Source of the DNA: Collinsella aerofaciens
Lineage (GTDB): Bacteria; Actinomycetota; Coriobacteriia; Coriobacteriales; Coriobacteriaceae
Assembly: GCF_015553355.1 (NCBI RefSeq)
Contig: NZ_JADNGN010000002.1
Location: 1-52,738 of the forward strand
Length of the DNA stretch: 52,738 bases
Direction: 5' to 3'
The translations under genes and the position numbers were made by a program. How positions within the stretch are numbered: position 1 is the first letter of the stretch; each line of letters starts with the position of its first letter. Under the pieces are notes generated by a model that was not told the origin of the DNA, ran no database searches, and worked only from the letters and a program-made list of their open reading frames with translations. Positions 14,377-21,549 of the stretch are shown piece by piece.

Positions 14377-14409
14377 AAGCCACCGCAAGGAGAACTATTG
14401 TGGTGGTTT
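14377..14409. repeat. Imperfect hairpin closing the array (TTGCGGTG family, copy 4)
   Basis: AAGCCACCGCAA (14377-14388) pairs with TTGTGGTGGTTT (14398-14409) with two G-U pairs and a 9-nt loop. It is the mirror partner of the hairpin at 14098, so the three units between are bracketed by the same core. It ends 10 nt before the SGNH gene stop and may serve as that gene's terminator on the minus strand. Confidence 0.75.
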
Positions 14410-14418
14410 GGGGCCGTG

Positions 14419-15078
14419 CTACTCACCGAGCATCTCTTTGAGCTTGGCTGCCACGGCGTGTCCCAAGCTCTCGTGGCTCTCGGGCATCATGTGCAGATAA
14501 TCGATATCGCCCGGCTCGGCAAAATCGGCGGCATTCAAAAAGTCGCAGCCAAACTGCTCAGCCACATGCGCGTAGTACTCACCAAAATGTTCCGAGGCTT
14601 CTACGGAATGCTCGTCAAAATCGGTCATATATACGTCGGCGATCTGCGGCTTAATCTTGATAGGCGCCATCAGCAGAATCCGTGGGCAGGGCGCGGCATC
14701 GGTCCAGGCAAACGCACGGACGGCGCGAATCAACGCCATGGCGCCGCGGGCAATATCGGAGGCCGTCACGCCAAAGACCGTCTTGCAGTCGTTGGTGCCC
14801 AGCATAATCACGATCGCATCCAGCGGCTTATGGGCCTCGAGCAGCATCGGCAGCGCGCGAATGCCGTTGAGGTTGGTGTCCAGATGGCACATATCGTCGC
14901 GCACCGTCGTGCGACCATTTAGGCCTTCCTCAATCACATGCCAACCCTCACCCAGGTCACGCTGCGCCACACCGCACCAGCGCACATCCTGCGCATAGCG
15001 CACTGCGGTGCCGTCGCGCATACCTGCCGGATCATAGCCATAGGTGTTGCTGTCACCAAAGCACAGAACGTTTTTCAT
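14419..15078 (-). CDS. SGNH/GDSL-family hydrolase
   Basis: Probable esterase or deacetylase of the SGNH superfamily; substrate unknown. The 219-residue protein has block I as CFGDSNTYGYD with the nucleophilic serine at about residue 10, block III as MLGTND, and the C-terminal catalytic DYLHMMPESH. There is no signal peptide, so it acts in the cytosol. The ATG at 15078 has TAGGGAG upstream. It follows the PARG-like gene on the same strand but is separated from it by a clear terminator, so it is probably transcribed on its own. A link to O-acetyl-ADP-ribose chemistry with that neighbour is possible but only a guess from proximity. Confidence 0.88.
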   Translation of the reverse strand: MKNVLCFGDSNTYGYDPAGMRDGTAVRYAQDVRWCGVAQRDLGEGWHVIEEGLNGRTTVRDDMCHLDTNLNGIRALPMLLEAHKPLDAIVIMLGTNDCKTVFGVTASDIARGAMALIRAVRAFAWTDAAPCPRILLMAPIKIKPQIADVYMTDFDEHSVEASEHFGEYYAHVAEQFGCDFLNAADFAEPGDIDYLHMMPESHESLGHAVAAKLKEMLGE

Positions 15079-15095
15079 CTTGAGCTCCCTATTCC

Positions 15096-15132
15096 GTAAA
15101 AAGCCGACGGGGGCGATCCCTCCCGTCGGCTT
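15096..15132 (-). terminator. Terminator of the PARG-like gene
   Basis: The minus-strand RNA forms an 11-bp stem AAGCCGACGGG/CCCGTCGGCTT (15101-15111 with 15122-15132) followed by TTTTTAC. It is a canonical intrinsic terminator, 24 nt after the stop of the upstream gene and before the SGNH gene start. Confidence 0.85.
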
Positions 15133-15156
15133 GGCATATCACATCGCACGCACCGC

Positions 15157-16287
15157 TTACAGGTACTTGCGCCAGTCGTCCTCGTCCTCATCGTCCTCGG
15201 CTGCTGCCTGGGCCTGCTCGGCGGCACGAGCGGCTGCGGCGCGGGCGGCAACCTGGGCATAGGACTCCTCGTTGCGCTCGGGGAAGTTTGCCAGCACGTG
15301 CTCGAACTTGGCAAAATCCTCGTCCCAGCGCGTAGAGGGCACAGCAAAGAAGACCTGCTTGACCTTGAAGTCGCCCGATGCGAGCTCCTTGCGGAAGAGC
15401 TCGGCCACGGCCTCGGCGTCAAAGCCGTTGTTCTCGCAGCCCCAAGCACCCAGTACGAGCTTCTCGCGGCCCAGCTCATCGCAGATAGCAAGCACAAAGC
15501 GAATGCGGTCGCGCAGGGCGTCAAGCAAGGCATCGTCGCTCACGCGGTACTCCTGGCGAGCACGCTTGGCGTTGGGTGCAGCGGCGACGATTACGTCGGC
15601 ATAGGCGTGCACATGCTTGCGGTCGAAGCGCACCGCGGGCACCACCAGCGCACGGTTGCGGTACAGCTCACAGTTGATGTTGCGGCGACGGTTCTCGCCG
15701 TACCATTTACGCTGCTTATCGAGAACGTTGTACAGGTACGAATCGGCGCACAGCGTGGCCTCCTGGCCCAGATAGCCCTGGATGTAGCCACCACCCGGAT
15801 TGGTGAACGAGGCAAAGGCAAGCACAGCCATGTCGCAGAACTGCGCGTAGCCTCGGCCGTTATCCAGAATGGCCTGCGTGGCAGAGGCGTCAAGCACGGT
15901 GACCTCGGGCAGGACCGGAGCGGGCTCCTCGGCGGCAGGCGCGGGCTCGGCTTCGGTGGCCTCCTCGACGGGCTCGGGCGCCACCTCGGCATCGACCGCA
16001 GCCTCGACCTCAGCGGCCTCGACCTCGGCAGCCTCGACGTCCTCAGCAACCTGCTCCTCAGCAGCCGCTGCCTTCTGGACCTTGGCCTTCATCGCCGCGA
16101 CAAAACCGGCAGGCATACCATCGAACTCGCGCACGCCGGCAAGCGAACGCTCGATGTCCTTGGCGCAGGCCTCGGACACAGCCGTCACATGGCGCTCGGC
16201 GGCCTTGGCACGCGCCTCACGCTTGGGATTGGGCTGACCCGCTCGGTTGGACCTGCGGTTACGGTTCCTGCTGTCGACGTCTGCCAT
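15157..16287 (-). CDS. PARG-like macrodomain protein (TIGR02452 type) with acidic insert
   Basis: Belongs to the microbial poly(ADP-ribose) glycohydrolase-like group, which removes ADP-ribose from substrates. Of 376 residues, about 17-60 form the charged N-terminal helical part. Residues 70-128 are a low-complexity Ala/Glu/Pro/Val insert, and the macrodomain runs from about 127 (EVTVLDASATQAI) through the signature NPGGGYIQGYLGQEATLC (163-180) to about 340. The C terminus is a charged helix ending EDDEDEDDWRKYL. The family signature is GGG-x(6-8)-QEE; here it reads QEA at 175-177, so one of the two glutamates is missing and hydrolase activity is uncertain. GGAAAGGTGG precedes the ATG. It may bind rather than cleave ADP-ribose. 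Confidence 0.82.
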   Translation of the reverse strand: MADVDSRNRNRRSNRAGQPNPKREARAKAAERHVTAVSEACAKDIERSLAGVREFDGMPAGFVAAMKAKVQKAAAAEEQVAEDVEAAEVEAAEVEAAVDAEVAPEPVEEATEAEPAPAAEEPAPVLPEVTVLDASATQAILDNGRGYAQFCDMAVLAFASFTNPGGGYIQGYLGQEATLCADSYLYNVLDKQRKWYGENRRRNINCELYRNRALVVPAVRFDRKHVHAYADVIVAAAPNAKRARQEYRVSDDALLDALRDRIRFVLAICDELGREKLVLGAWGCENNGFDAEAVAELFRKELASGDFKVKQVFFAVPSTRWDEDFAKFEHVLANFPERNEESYAQVAARAAAARAAEQAQAAAEDDEDEDDWRKYL

Positions 16288-16351
16288 ACATGGCCACCTT
16301 TCCTGTCGCTGCCGCTATCGGCTTTTCCCATCCATGATACCCCGCCGCGCA

Positions 16352-16380
16352 CAAAAAAGACGGTCCCGAAGGACCGCCTT
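16352..16380 (-). terminator. Terminator of the Bax-inhibitor-1 gene
   Basis: The minus-strand RNA forms GGCGGTCC-TTCG-GGACCGTC (8 bp with a UUCG tetraloop, one G-U) followed by TTTTTTGTG. It lies about 50 nt past the stop codon at 16428. On the plus strand the stem is followed by CTTTCGC only, so it works mainly leftwards. Confidence 0.9.
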
Positions 16381-16427
16381 TCGCATCGTTTTACCGTGTC
16401 CGGCAGGAAGCATCGCAATGTCGCGCT

Positions 16428-17123
16428 TTAATCGCGACGGCCGAGGATGTTCAGAATGCGCAGGAACACGTTGATAATATCCACGAACAGGTTGGATGCC
16501 ATAAGCACGGCGTTGGGCAGCGTGGGTGGCACCGTCGTTGCCACATAGGTGTCGTAGCCGATGAAGCCGGCGAACACCACAATCACGATCAGGTCGGTGA
16601 TGGTCTGCGAGACGCCCATGAACATCAGCACGATCTCGACCAGAATCGTGGCAAGCAGGATGCCAAAACTAATGCCATACACACGCTGGAAGAACTTGGG
16701 GAAGGTCACACCCAGCGCACCAAAGACAAAGGTGATGGCAGCCGTGGCGATAAAGGCGGTGTTGATGGTGGGCAAGTCGTAGTTGGCAAGACCAAACGAC
16801 GCCGTCAGACCAAAGGTGCTCGCAAAGACCACGTAGCCCACGAGTGACAGGCCCACGGACTGTTTGCTGGCAGCAGCCGACATCATGACCATGCCGACGA
16901 TGGTTAAAATAAACGAGCCAAAGACCAGTGGCAGGGCGGCGCCGCTCATCATCATGCGGGCAAACGACATGGTGCTCGTAAAGTAGGCGCCAGCGCCCAT
17001 GGCGCAAAAGCCCAAGAAGATGAGGGCGGACATGGCGAGATTGTACGCGCGCGGCGACATCTCCTTGGCGCGGCTTGCGCCGGTCTCGACGGGGCCGTTC
17101 TGATAGCCCTGAATATCGTTCAT
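16428..17123 (-). CDS. Bax inhibitor-1/YccA family membrane protein
   Basis: Integral membrane protein of the BI-1 (TMBIM) family; bacterial members act as pH-sensitive calcium leaks or protease-interacting proteins, exact role here unknown. The 231-residue protein has about seven hydrophobic helices from residue 26 on. It includes the conserved GFIGYDTYVA segment in the last third and ends LNILGRRD. The N-terminal 25 residues are polar and cytosolic. A longer frame is open to 17237, but the ATG at 17123 has GAAAGGA about 8 nt upstream and is preferred. It has its own terminator, so it appears monocistronic. Confidence 0.9.
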   Translation of the reverse strand: MNDIQGYQNGPVETGASRAKEMSPRAYNLAMSALIFLGFCAMGAGAYFTSTMSFARMMMSGAALPLVFGSFILTIVGMVMMSAAASKQSVGLSLVGYVVFASTFGLTASFGLANYDLPTINTAFIATAAITFVFGALGVTFPKFFQRVYGISFGILLATILVEIVLMFMGVSQTITDLIVIVVFAGFIGYDTYVATTVPPTLPNAVLMASNLFVDIINVFLRILNILGRRD

Positions 17124-17202
17124 ACTTCGTCCTTTCAAAAAGCGCCACGACAGCGCCGTAGGTGACAAGATCCCTGCCATTGTACCCGAATGCCGTGCGC
17201 TC

Positions 17203-17541
17203 TTACCTGCGGCGCTCGCCCTCAAGCGTGCGGTCAAACGCCCATACCCACCAACGCATCACATGCGTCTGCGAGCCATCCGCCCGCTCACGCGTTTGGT
17301 CCTCCAGATACAACTCGGTCGCATGTCCGCCAAAACGTACCTTATAGGTTGCCGTACGAATGCCGTGAACCGTCAGGCCAAACCCGGTGGTCGAGATAAT
17401 TTCGTCGATCGTAAAGCAACGGCCGTCGACCCAGCAGACGGTGACCGGCACGACTTGTCCGCCCGCAAGGATGCGGGTCACGACGTCCACATACTGCTTG
17501 TGCACGCGCCGAGTTTTGCCGTCTGTCTGTCGATATTCCAT
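17203..17541 (-). CDS. Hypothetical protein, 112 residues
   Basis: I do not assign a family. The protein is rich in beta-strand-type sequence (VVPVTVCWVDGRCFTIDEII, TYKVRFGGHATELYLEDQ) and ends with a tryptophan-rich, basic stretch (RWWVWAFDRTLEGERRR). It resembles small actinobacterial single-domain cytosolic proteins that place a WW pair near the end. There is no membrane segment or signal. The start is doubtful: the ATG at 17541 directly follows AGGAGGC, leaving almost no SD spacing, and the upstream ATG at 17562 has no SD. The next gene downstream is the BI-1 gene, 79 nt away on the same strand. Confidence 0.65.
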   Translation of the reverse strand: MEYRQTDGKTRRVHKQYVDVVTRILAGGQVVPVTVCWVDGRCFTIDEIISTTGFGLTVHGIRTATYKVRFGGHATELYLEDQTRERADGSQTHVMRWWVWAFDRTLEGERRR

Positions 17542-17791
17542 GCCTCCTATTATCGAACGCATGTTTGCATATTGTAAAGCGAACAGACTGTGGTTTTGGG
17601 GTGTTGGGGCGCGCGCACGTGTCCTCATGGTGTGTTAGCAAAAAGAACACCCGCGGTCAATAGGGCTAATATTCATTTTTAGTGCCAAAAAATTCACTGC
17701 TCCCATCAGAACTCGGTAAAGAAACCCGCAGGAGGTGATACGATTTATCATGTTTCTGTAACGTGCCTGCAAACTTCGAGAAAGCCCATAT

Positions 17792-18841
17792 ATGGACGTA
17801 ACGTTCTCAACCTTCCTCGGCCAACTTGTGTCGAACCCAGTCCTTGCCGTCACCGTGATCCTCGCGCTCGGCGCCATCTTCGTCAATGGATGGACCGACG
17901 CACCCAACGCCATCGCGACCTGCGTCACTACGCGTTGCATGCCCGCCCGCGCCGCCATCCTCATGAGTGCCGCATTCAACTTCCTTGGCGTGCTCATCAT
18001 GACGCACTTTAACGCGAGCGTCGCCAACACCATCTCCCATATTGTCGACTTTGGCGGAAACAGCACCATGGCGCTCGCCTGCCTGTGCGCGGCGCTGTTC
18101 TCCATCGTCGTCTACGGCGCCACAGCGTCGCGTTTTGGCATCCCCACCTCGCAAAGCCACAGCCTTATCGCCGGCCTGACCGGTGCCGCCATCGCCCTCG
18201 GCGGTGCGAGCAGCGTCAACGTCCACGAGTGGATGAAGGTCATCTACGGCCTGGCGCTCTCCATCGGCCTGGGCTTTGTCATGGGCTGGGTCCTGTGCAA
18301 GCTCGTCTCGATTCTTTTCGCCGCCGCCAACAGGCGACGTGCCAATGTCTTCTTTAAATACGCTCAGATCGCAAGCGCTGCGGCCATGAGCTTTATGCAC
18401 GGCGCGCAGGATGGACAGAAGTTCATCGGCGTGCTCTTTTTAGGCGTGGCCTTTGCCAGCGGCCAGACGAGCGTCGGCGATGCCGGCATCCCCATCTGGA
18501 TTATGCTGCTGTGCTCGGCCACCATGGGCATCGGCACCAGCGTGGGCGGCGAGCGCATCATCAAGTCCGTTGGCCAGAGCATGGTCAAGCTCGAAAAGTA
18601 CCAGGGCTTCTCCGCCGACCTCGCGGGCGCCGCAAACCTGCTGCTTGCCACCCTTACCGGCATCCCCGTGTCCTCCACGCACATCAAGACCTGCGCCATT
18701 ATGGGTGTCGGTGCCGTCAAGCGCCTTTCGGCCATCAACTTCGGCGTAGTCAAGGACATGATGTTCACCTGGTTCTTCACCTTCCCCGCCTGCGGACTCA
18801 TCAGCTTTGTCATGGCCAAGCTGTTCATGATGTTCCTCTAG
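17792..18841 (+). CDS. PiT-family inorganic phosphate transporter
   Basis: Low-affinity phosphate symporter in the cytoplasmic membrane. The 349-residue protein has about ten membrane helices in two homologous halves, each with a signature. The first half has NGWTDAPNAIATCVTTR (about 32-48, a variant of the GANDVANA motif) and TSQSHSLIAG; the second has SFMHGAQDGQKFIG and SSTHIKTCAIMGVG. The ATG at 17792 has only a weak AGAAAG upstream; an in-frame TAA 48 nt before it rules out a longer start. A perfect SD AGGAGGTGAT 60 nt upstream serves only a three-codon frame. It is paired with the DUF47 gene 66 nt downstream, the usual regulator partner. Confidence 0.95.
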   Translation: MDVTFSTFLGQLVSNPVLAVTVILALGAIFVNGWTDAPNAIATCVTTRCMPARAAILMSAAFNFLGVLIMTHFNASVANTISHIVDFGGNSTMALACLCAALFSIVVYGATASRFGIPTSQSHSLIAGLTGAAIALGGASSVNVHEWMKVIYGLALSIGLGFVMGWVLCKLVSILFAAANRRRANVFFKYAQIASAAAMSFMHGAQDGQKFIGVLFLGVAFASGQTSVGDAGIPIWIMLLCSATMGIGTSVGGERIIKSVGQSMVKLEKYQGFSADLAGAANLLLATLTGIPVSSTHIKTCAIMGVGAVKRLSAINFGVVKDMMFTWFFTFPACGLISFVMAKLFMMFL

Positions 18842-18907
18842 TCAAACCGAACGTCCATCCGGACCGCATTACCTCGCCCACCCGTCTTCGCCTCGAAAGG
18901 ACCACTC

Positions 18908-19531
18908 ATGGCAAAGAAACCCGATTCGTTCTACTTTGACAACTACGTCGCCTGCGCCGACCTCGCCGTCCAGGCCGCAGAGCTGCTCACCAAGATTTTT
19001 GAGAACTTTGACCCCGCGCAGATCCACGATATGCTCGATAAGATGCATGCGATTGAGCACGCGGCGGACAAGAAGCACCATGAGCTTGAGGACGCCCTGC
19101 TCACCGCCTTTATCACCCCGCTTGAGCGCGAGGATCTGGACCTGATGAGCTGCTCGCTCGACACCGTGCTCGACCGTATCGAGGGCGTCGTGCAGCGCGT
19201 CTACTTCACCAACATCCAGAGCATCCATCCCGACGCCATCGTCATCGCCCACAAGGTGACCGACGCCTGCCGCGCCATGAAGGACCTGATGGTCGAGCTG
19301 CCTAACTACCGCAAGTCCAAGACGCTGCGCGAGCTCGTCATCCAGATCAACACCATCGAGTCCGAGGCCGACGAGCTCTATATCAACGCCATGCGTAACC
19401 TGCACGTTAACGGCAAGGACCCGCTCGAGGTCATCGCCTGGCGTGACGTCTACGCCTTCTTGGAGTACTGCGCTGACTGCTGTGAGAATGTGGCCGATGT
19501 CGTGGATTCGATTGTCATGAAGAACAGTTAA
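18908..19531 (+). CDS. DUF47/PhoU-like phosphate transport regulator
   Basis: Cytosolic all-helical protein of the DUF47 (TIGR00153) family, related to PhoU and found next to Pit transporters, where it is thought to regulate their activity. The 207-residue protein is full length. It has the N-terminal FYFDNYVACADLAVQAAELL helix, the metal-binding-type motifs IEHAADKKHHELEDALLTAF and LDTVLDRIEG, and a second helical repeat ending YCADCCENVADVVDSIVMK. GAAAGGA precedes the ATG. It is probably co-transcribed with the Pit gene and followed by the long inverted repeat at 19537-19647. Confidence 0.93.
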   Translation: MAKKPDSFYFDNYVACADLAVQAAELLTKIFENFDPAQIHDMLDKMHAIEHAADKKHHELEDALLTAFITPLEREDLDLMSCSLDTVLDRIEGVVQRVYFTNIQSIHPDAIVIAHKVTDACRAMKDLMVELPNYRKSKTLRELVIQINTIESEADELYINAMRNLHVNGKDPLEVIAWRDVYAFLEYCADCCENVADVVDSIVMKNS

Positions 19532-19536
19532 TTGGG

Positions 19537-19647
19537 GGTACATGTCCCGGCGGTCGCGGGCCCGGCCACTAATAACCTTTTTCACTCCGGCTGCAAGCAG
19601 AGTCGTTCAAAAGGTTATTAGTGGCCGGGCCCGCTCCCTTATGTACC
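19537..19647. repeat. Long nested inverted repeat between DUF47 and nitroreductase genes
   Basis: A perfect 26-bp inverted repeat (19556-19581 with 19609-19634; ends GCGGGCCCGGCC and AATAACCTTTT) encloses 27 nt with a small CTGC-AA-GCAG stem. An outer 7-bp pair GGTACAT/ATGTACC (19537-19543 with 19641-19647) brackets it. It starts 6 nt after the DUF47 stop. There is no flanking T-run, so terminator function is inferred only from position. Confidence 0.9.
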
Positions 19648-19814
19648 ACCATTGGGAACTTTGGCTGAGGGGTTGAGCGTGGTGAGGCCTTTGCTGTAAT
19701 GGCCCTTGATTGCCCGGGGTATTACTTTGGTATTCGATGAGCGTTTGGCTGGATAGGGCTTTGGGTACCCTTTTGCTTAGTTTTTGGTTGTTTTATTAGC
19801 TTTGGAGGGCTTGT

Positions 19815-20345
19815 ATGTCTTATTTGGATCTGGCTCGGGGTCGGTATTCTTGTCGCGAGTTTGAGGATCGTTCTGTTGAGCAGTCGGTAGTGGATGCCAT
19901 TGTTGAGGCGGGGCGGATTGCTCCTTCTGCTTGTAATAATCATCCAACCCGTGTGATGGTGCTGGATACGCCTGAGCTTCTGGAGAAGGCTGCTGCTTGT
20001 CAGCCTCGGTTTGCTCGTGATGGGTCTATCTTTGGGGCTCCGCTTGTCTTCCTTATTTGCAGCGTTACCGATGATGCTTGGGTACGCCCGTATGACCAGA
20101 TGAATTCCAGTGAAATCGATACGTCCATCGTGTGTGATCAGATGATGATGGAGGCCACCGAGCAGGGCCTGGGAACGTGCTGGGTATGCCATTTTAAGCC
20201 TGAGGTGGCAGAGGAGCAGTTCAATCTGCCCAAGGGCGTCTATCCCTATCACATGCTCGTCTGTGGCTATCCCGCCGACCACATCGCCGATCCCGAGCAT
20301 CGCGAGGCCCGCACCATTCCCCTCTCCAACTTCCTCCTCAAGTAG
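19815..20345 (+). CDS. Nitroreductase-family protein
   Basis: FMN-dependent oxidoreductase of the nitroreductase superfamily; substrate unknown. The 176-residue protein has the FMN-binding beginning (DLARGRYSCREFEDRSVE), the IAPSACNNHP motif, the dimer-interface helix DTSIVCDQMMMEATEQGLGTCW and a C-terminal basic-acidic tail ending NFLLK. It is a short, single-domain member. TTTGGAGGGC precedes the ATG. Codon use changes along the gene: about the first 80 codons favour T- or G-ending codons (TCT, GCT, CGG, GGG, TGT, GAT), the rest favour C-ending codons like its neighbours. The non-coding DNA just upstream is equally T/G-rich. A terminator follows the stop. Confidence 0.9.
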   Translation: MSYLDLARGRYSCREFEDRSVEQSVVDAIVEAGRIAPSACNNHPTRVMVLDTPELLEKAAACQPRFARDGSIFGAPLVFLICSVTDDAWVRPYDQMNSSEIDTSIVCDQMMMEATEQGLGTCWVCHFKPEVAEEQFNLPKGVYPYHMLVCGYPADHIADPEHREARTIPLSNFLLK

Positions 20346-20388
20346 TTTTTAGACATACCTTAAAATCTACCTTTTACCACGCGCCCTT

Positions 20389-20432
20389 CGCCGAGTTCTG
20401 TCCTATCGCATGCAGAGCTCGGCGTTTTGTTT
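20389..20432 (+). terminator. Terminator of the nitroreductase gene
   Basis: CGCCGAG (20389-20395) pairs with CTCGGCG (20418-20424), with an inner CTG/CAG pair, and is followed by TTTTGTTT. This is a good intrinsic terminator on the plus strand, 44 nt past the stop codon. Confidence 0.85.
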
Positions 20433-20451
20433 CCCAACCCGTATACAGCCA

Positions 20452-20479
20452 CAAAAAAAGAGCCCGCAGGTGCGAGCTC
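20452..20479 (-). terminator. Terminator at the end of the division cluster (after divIVA)
   Basis: The minus-strand RNA forms GAGCTCGC-ACCT-GCGGGCTC (8 bp, one G-U) followed by seven T residues. It lies about 30 nt after the divIVA stop and marks the end of the leftward cluster that begins with mraZ or an internal promoter. Confidence 0.9.
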
Positions 20480-20510
20480 CTCTTAAGGACACTAGATTGT
20501 AGCTCTGATG

Positions 20511-21185
20511 CTAGTCCAGGTCGTCGGCGGCAAAGTTGTCGATCGGGGCGAAAGGATCGGCCACGGGGACAACCGGGTCAGCGACGGGCAGCGGCTCGGC
20601 AGGAACAGTCACCGCAGGAGAAGCGGCAGAACCGACCGGCGTGGAGGCCATGAGGTCGGCCGGGAAGGAGTTCTGGGCATCGTCCATGAAGTGCTGGATG
20701 AGCTTGAGATACTCGGCCTTGAACTCCTCACGAGAAGCCTTGAGACGATCGATCTCCTCGAGCTCGGCCTGCTTTTCGGTCAGAGCCTGGCGGATAACCT
20801 CGCGGGCCTTGGCGTCAGCCTCGTTGCGAATACGCTCAGCGTTCTCATTGGCATCGTTGACGATGGTCTCAGCGGTCTGCTGGGCGGCAATCAGGGCAGC
20901 GGAAATCTGGCGCTCCTGAGCGGAGAAGTCAGGGGCGGGAGCAGCCACGGGGGCGGCAGGAACGGCCTGGGCGGGGGCATCCTGAGCCTGGGCAAGCTGA
21001 GCCTGCGCATCGGCAAGCTGCTGCTCGGTAGCAGTCAGACGACCCTTAAGGTCGACGATCTTAGCGAGCATAGCGTCAACCTCGGAGGACAGCGTCTCCA
21101 AGAAGACGTCGACCTCGGCAGGATCGTAGCCACGCTTGGCCTCAGAGAAAGTCTGAGCCTGGATGTCTGCAGGGGTAATAGCCAT
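20511..21185 (-). CDS. divIVA: DivIVA-domain protein
   Basis: Polar-growth and division-site scaffold that binds negatively curved membrane. The 224-residue protein has the N-terminal DivIVA membrane-binding domain (ITPADIQAQTFSEAKRGYDPAEVDVFLETL), a first short coiled coil (about 35-70), an Ala/Pro linker (70-90), and a second coiled coil (about 90-165) rich in Ala, Glu and Arg. A disordered Pro/Asp tail ends DNFAADDLD. GGAGA precedes the ATG with good spacing. It is the last gene of the sepF-yggT-divIVA run, the usual order in Gram-positive bacteria, and is followed by a strong terminator. Confidence 0.93.
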   Translation of the reverse strand: MAITPADIQAQTFSEAKRGYDPAEVDVFLETLSSEVDAMLAKIVDLKGRLTATEQQLADAQAQLAQAQDAPAQAVPAAPVAAPAPDFSAQERQISAALIAAQQTAETIVNDANENAERIRNEADAKAREVIRQALTEKQAELEEIDRLKASREEFKAEYLKLIQHFMDDAQNSFPADLMASTPVGSAASPAVTVPAEPLPVADPVVPVADPFAPIDNFAADDLD

Positions 21186-21246
21186 AACAAGTCTCCTTTT
21201 TCATCGCCTCGGCGCTACACGCCCGACGTAAGTTACTAAGTCAGTT

Positions 21247-21534
21247 CTACACGAGTATACCTATAAGAAGCTGCAGAACCAGCCTCTGCACCAACTGCAA
21301 CGCAATAATCGCAACGACCGGCGAAAAATCGATACCGCCCATCGGCGGGATGAAACGACGGAACAGGTTGAGCCACGGACCGCACACGCTATCAAGCACC
21401 GCGGCAATATCCTGAAGCAAACCACCCTGCTTCATGGGAATCCACGTCATAAAGCAGTAGACGACAATGAGCGTAGAATAGAAGTTGAACAGCGTGTTGA
21501 CCAGCTGGACGATAGTGTAGATGTTGATGGGAAT
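21247..21534 (-). CDS. YggT-family membrane protein with no ATG/GTG/TTG start
   Basis: Two-helix inner-membrane protein of the YggT/YlmG family, found next to sepF and linked to envelope or division functions. The coding frame is clear: helix 1 (NIYTIVQLVNTLFNFYSTLI), the family motif VVYCFMTWIP, CGPWLNLFRRFIPPMGGIDFSPVVAIIALQLV and a second helix at the end. The only ATG (21450) falls after helix 1 and would give an incomplete 67-residue protein. Between the sepF stop (21550) and that ATG there is no ATG, GTG or TTG in frame. A strong GAGGAG (21540-21535) precedes ATT (21534) and ATC (21528), so initiation at AUU or AUC is the simplest reading. The end given assumes ATT, yielding 95 residues. 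Confidence 0.75.
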   Translation of the reverse strand: MPINIYTIVQLVNTLFNFYSTLIVVYCFMTWIPMKQGGLLQDIAAVLDSVCGPWLNLFRRFIPPMGGIDFSPVVAIIALQLVQRLVLQLLIGILV

Positions 21535-21549
21535 CTCCTCGTCTTGTCT

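Noticed and set aside
17749-17760. Gene start at the ATG after the perfect AGGAGGTGAT upstream of the Pit gene
   Set aside because: The frame stops after three codons. It may be a leader or chance SD, but no product can be supported.
19722-20300. 192-residue frame opposite the nitroreductase gene
   Set aside because: No SD, composition dominated by Thr, Ile, Pro and His from the T/G-rich opposite strand, and it conflicts with a conserved gene.
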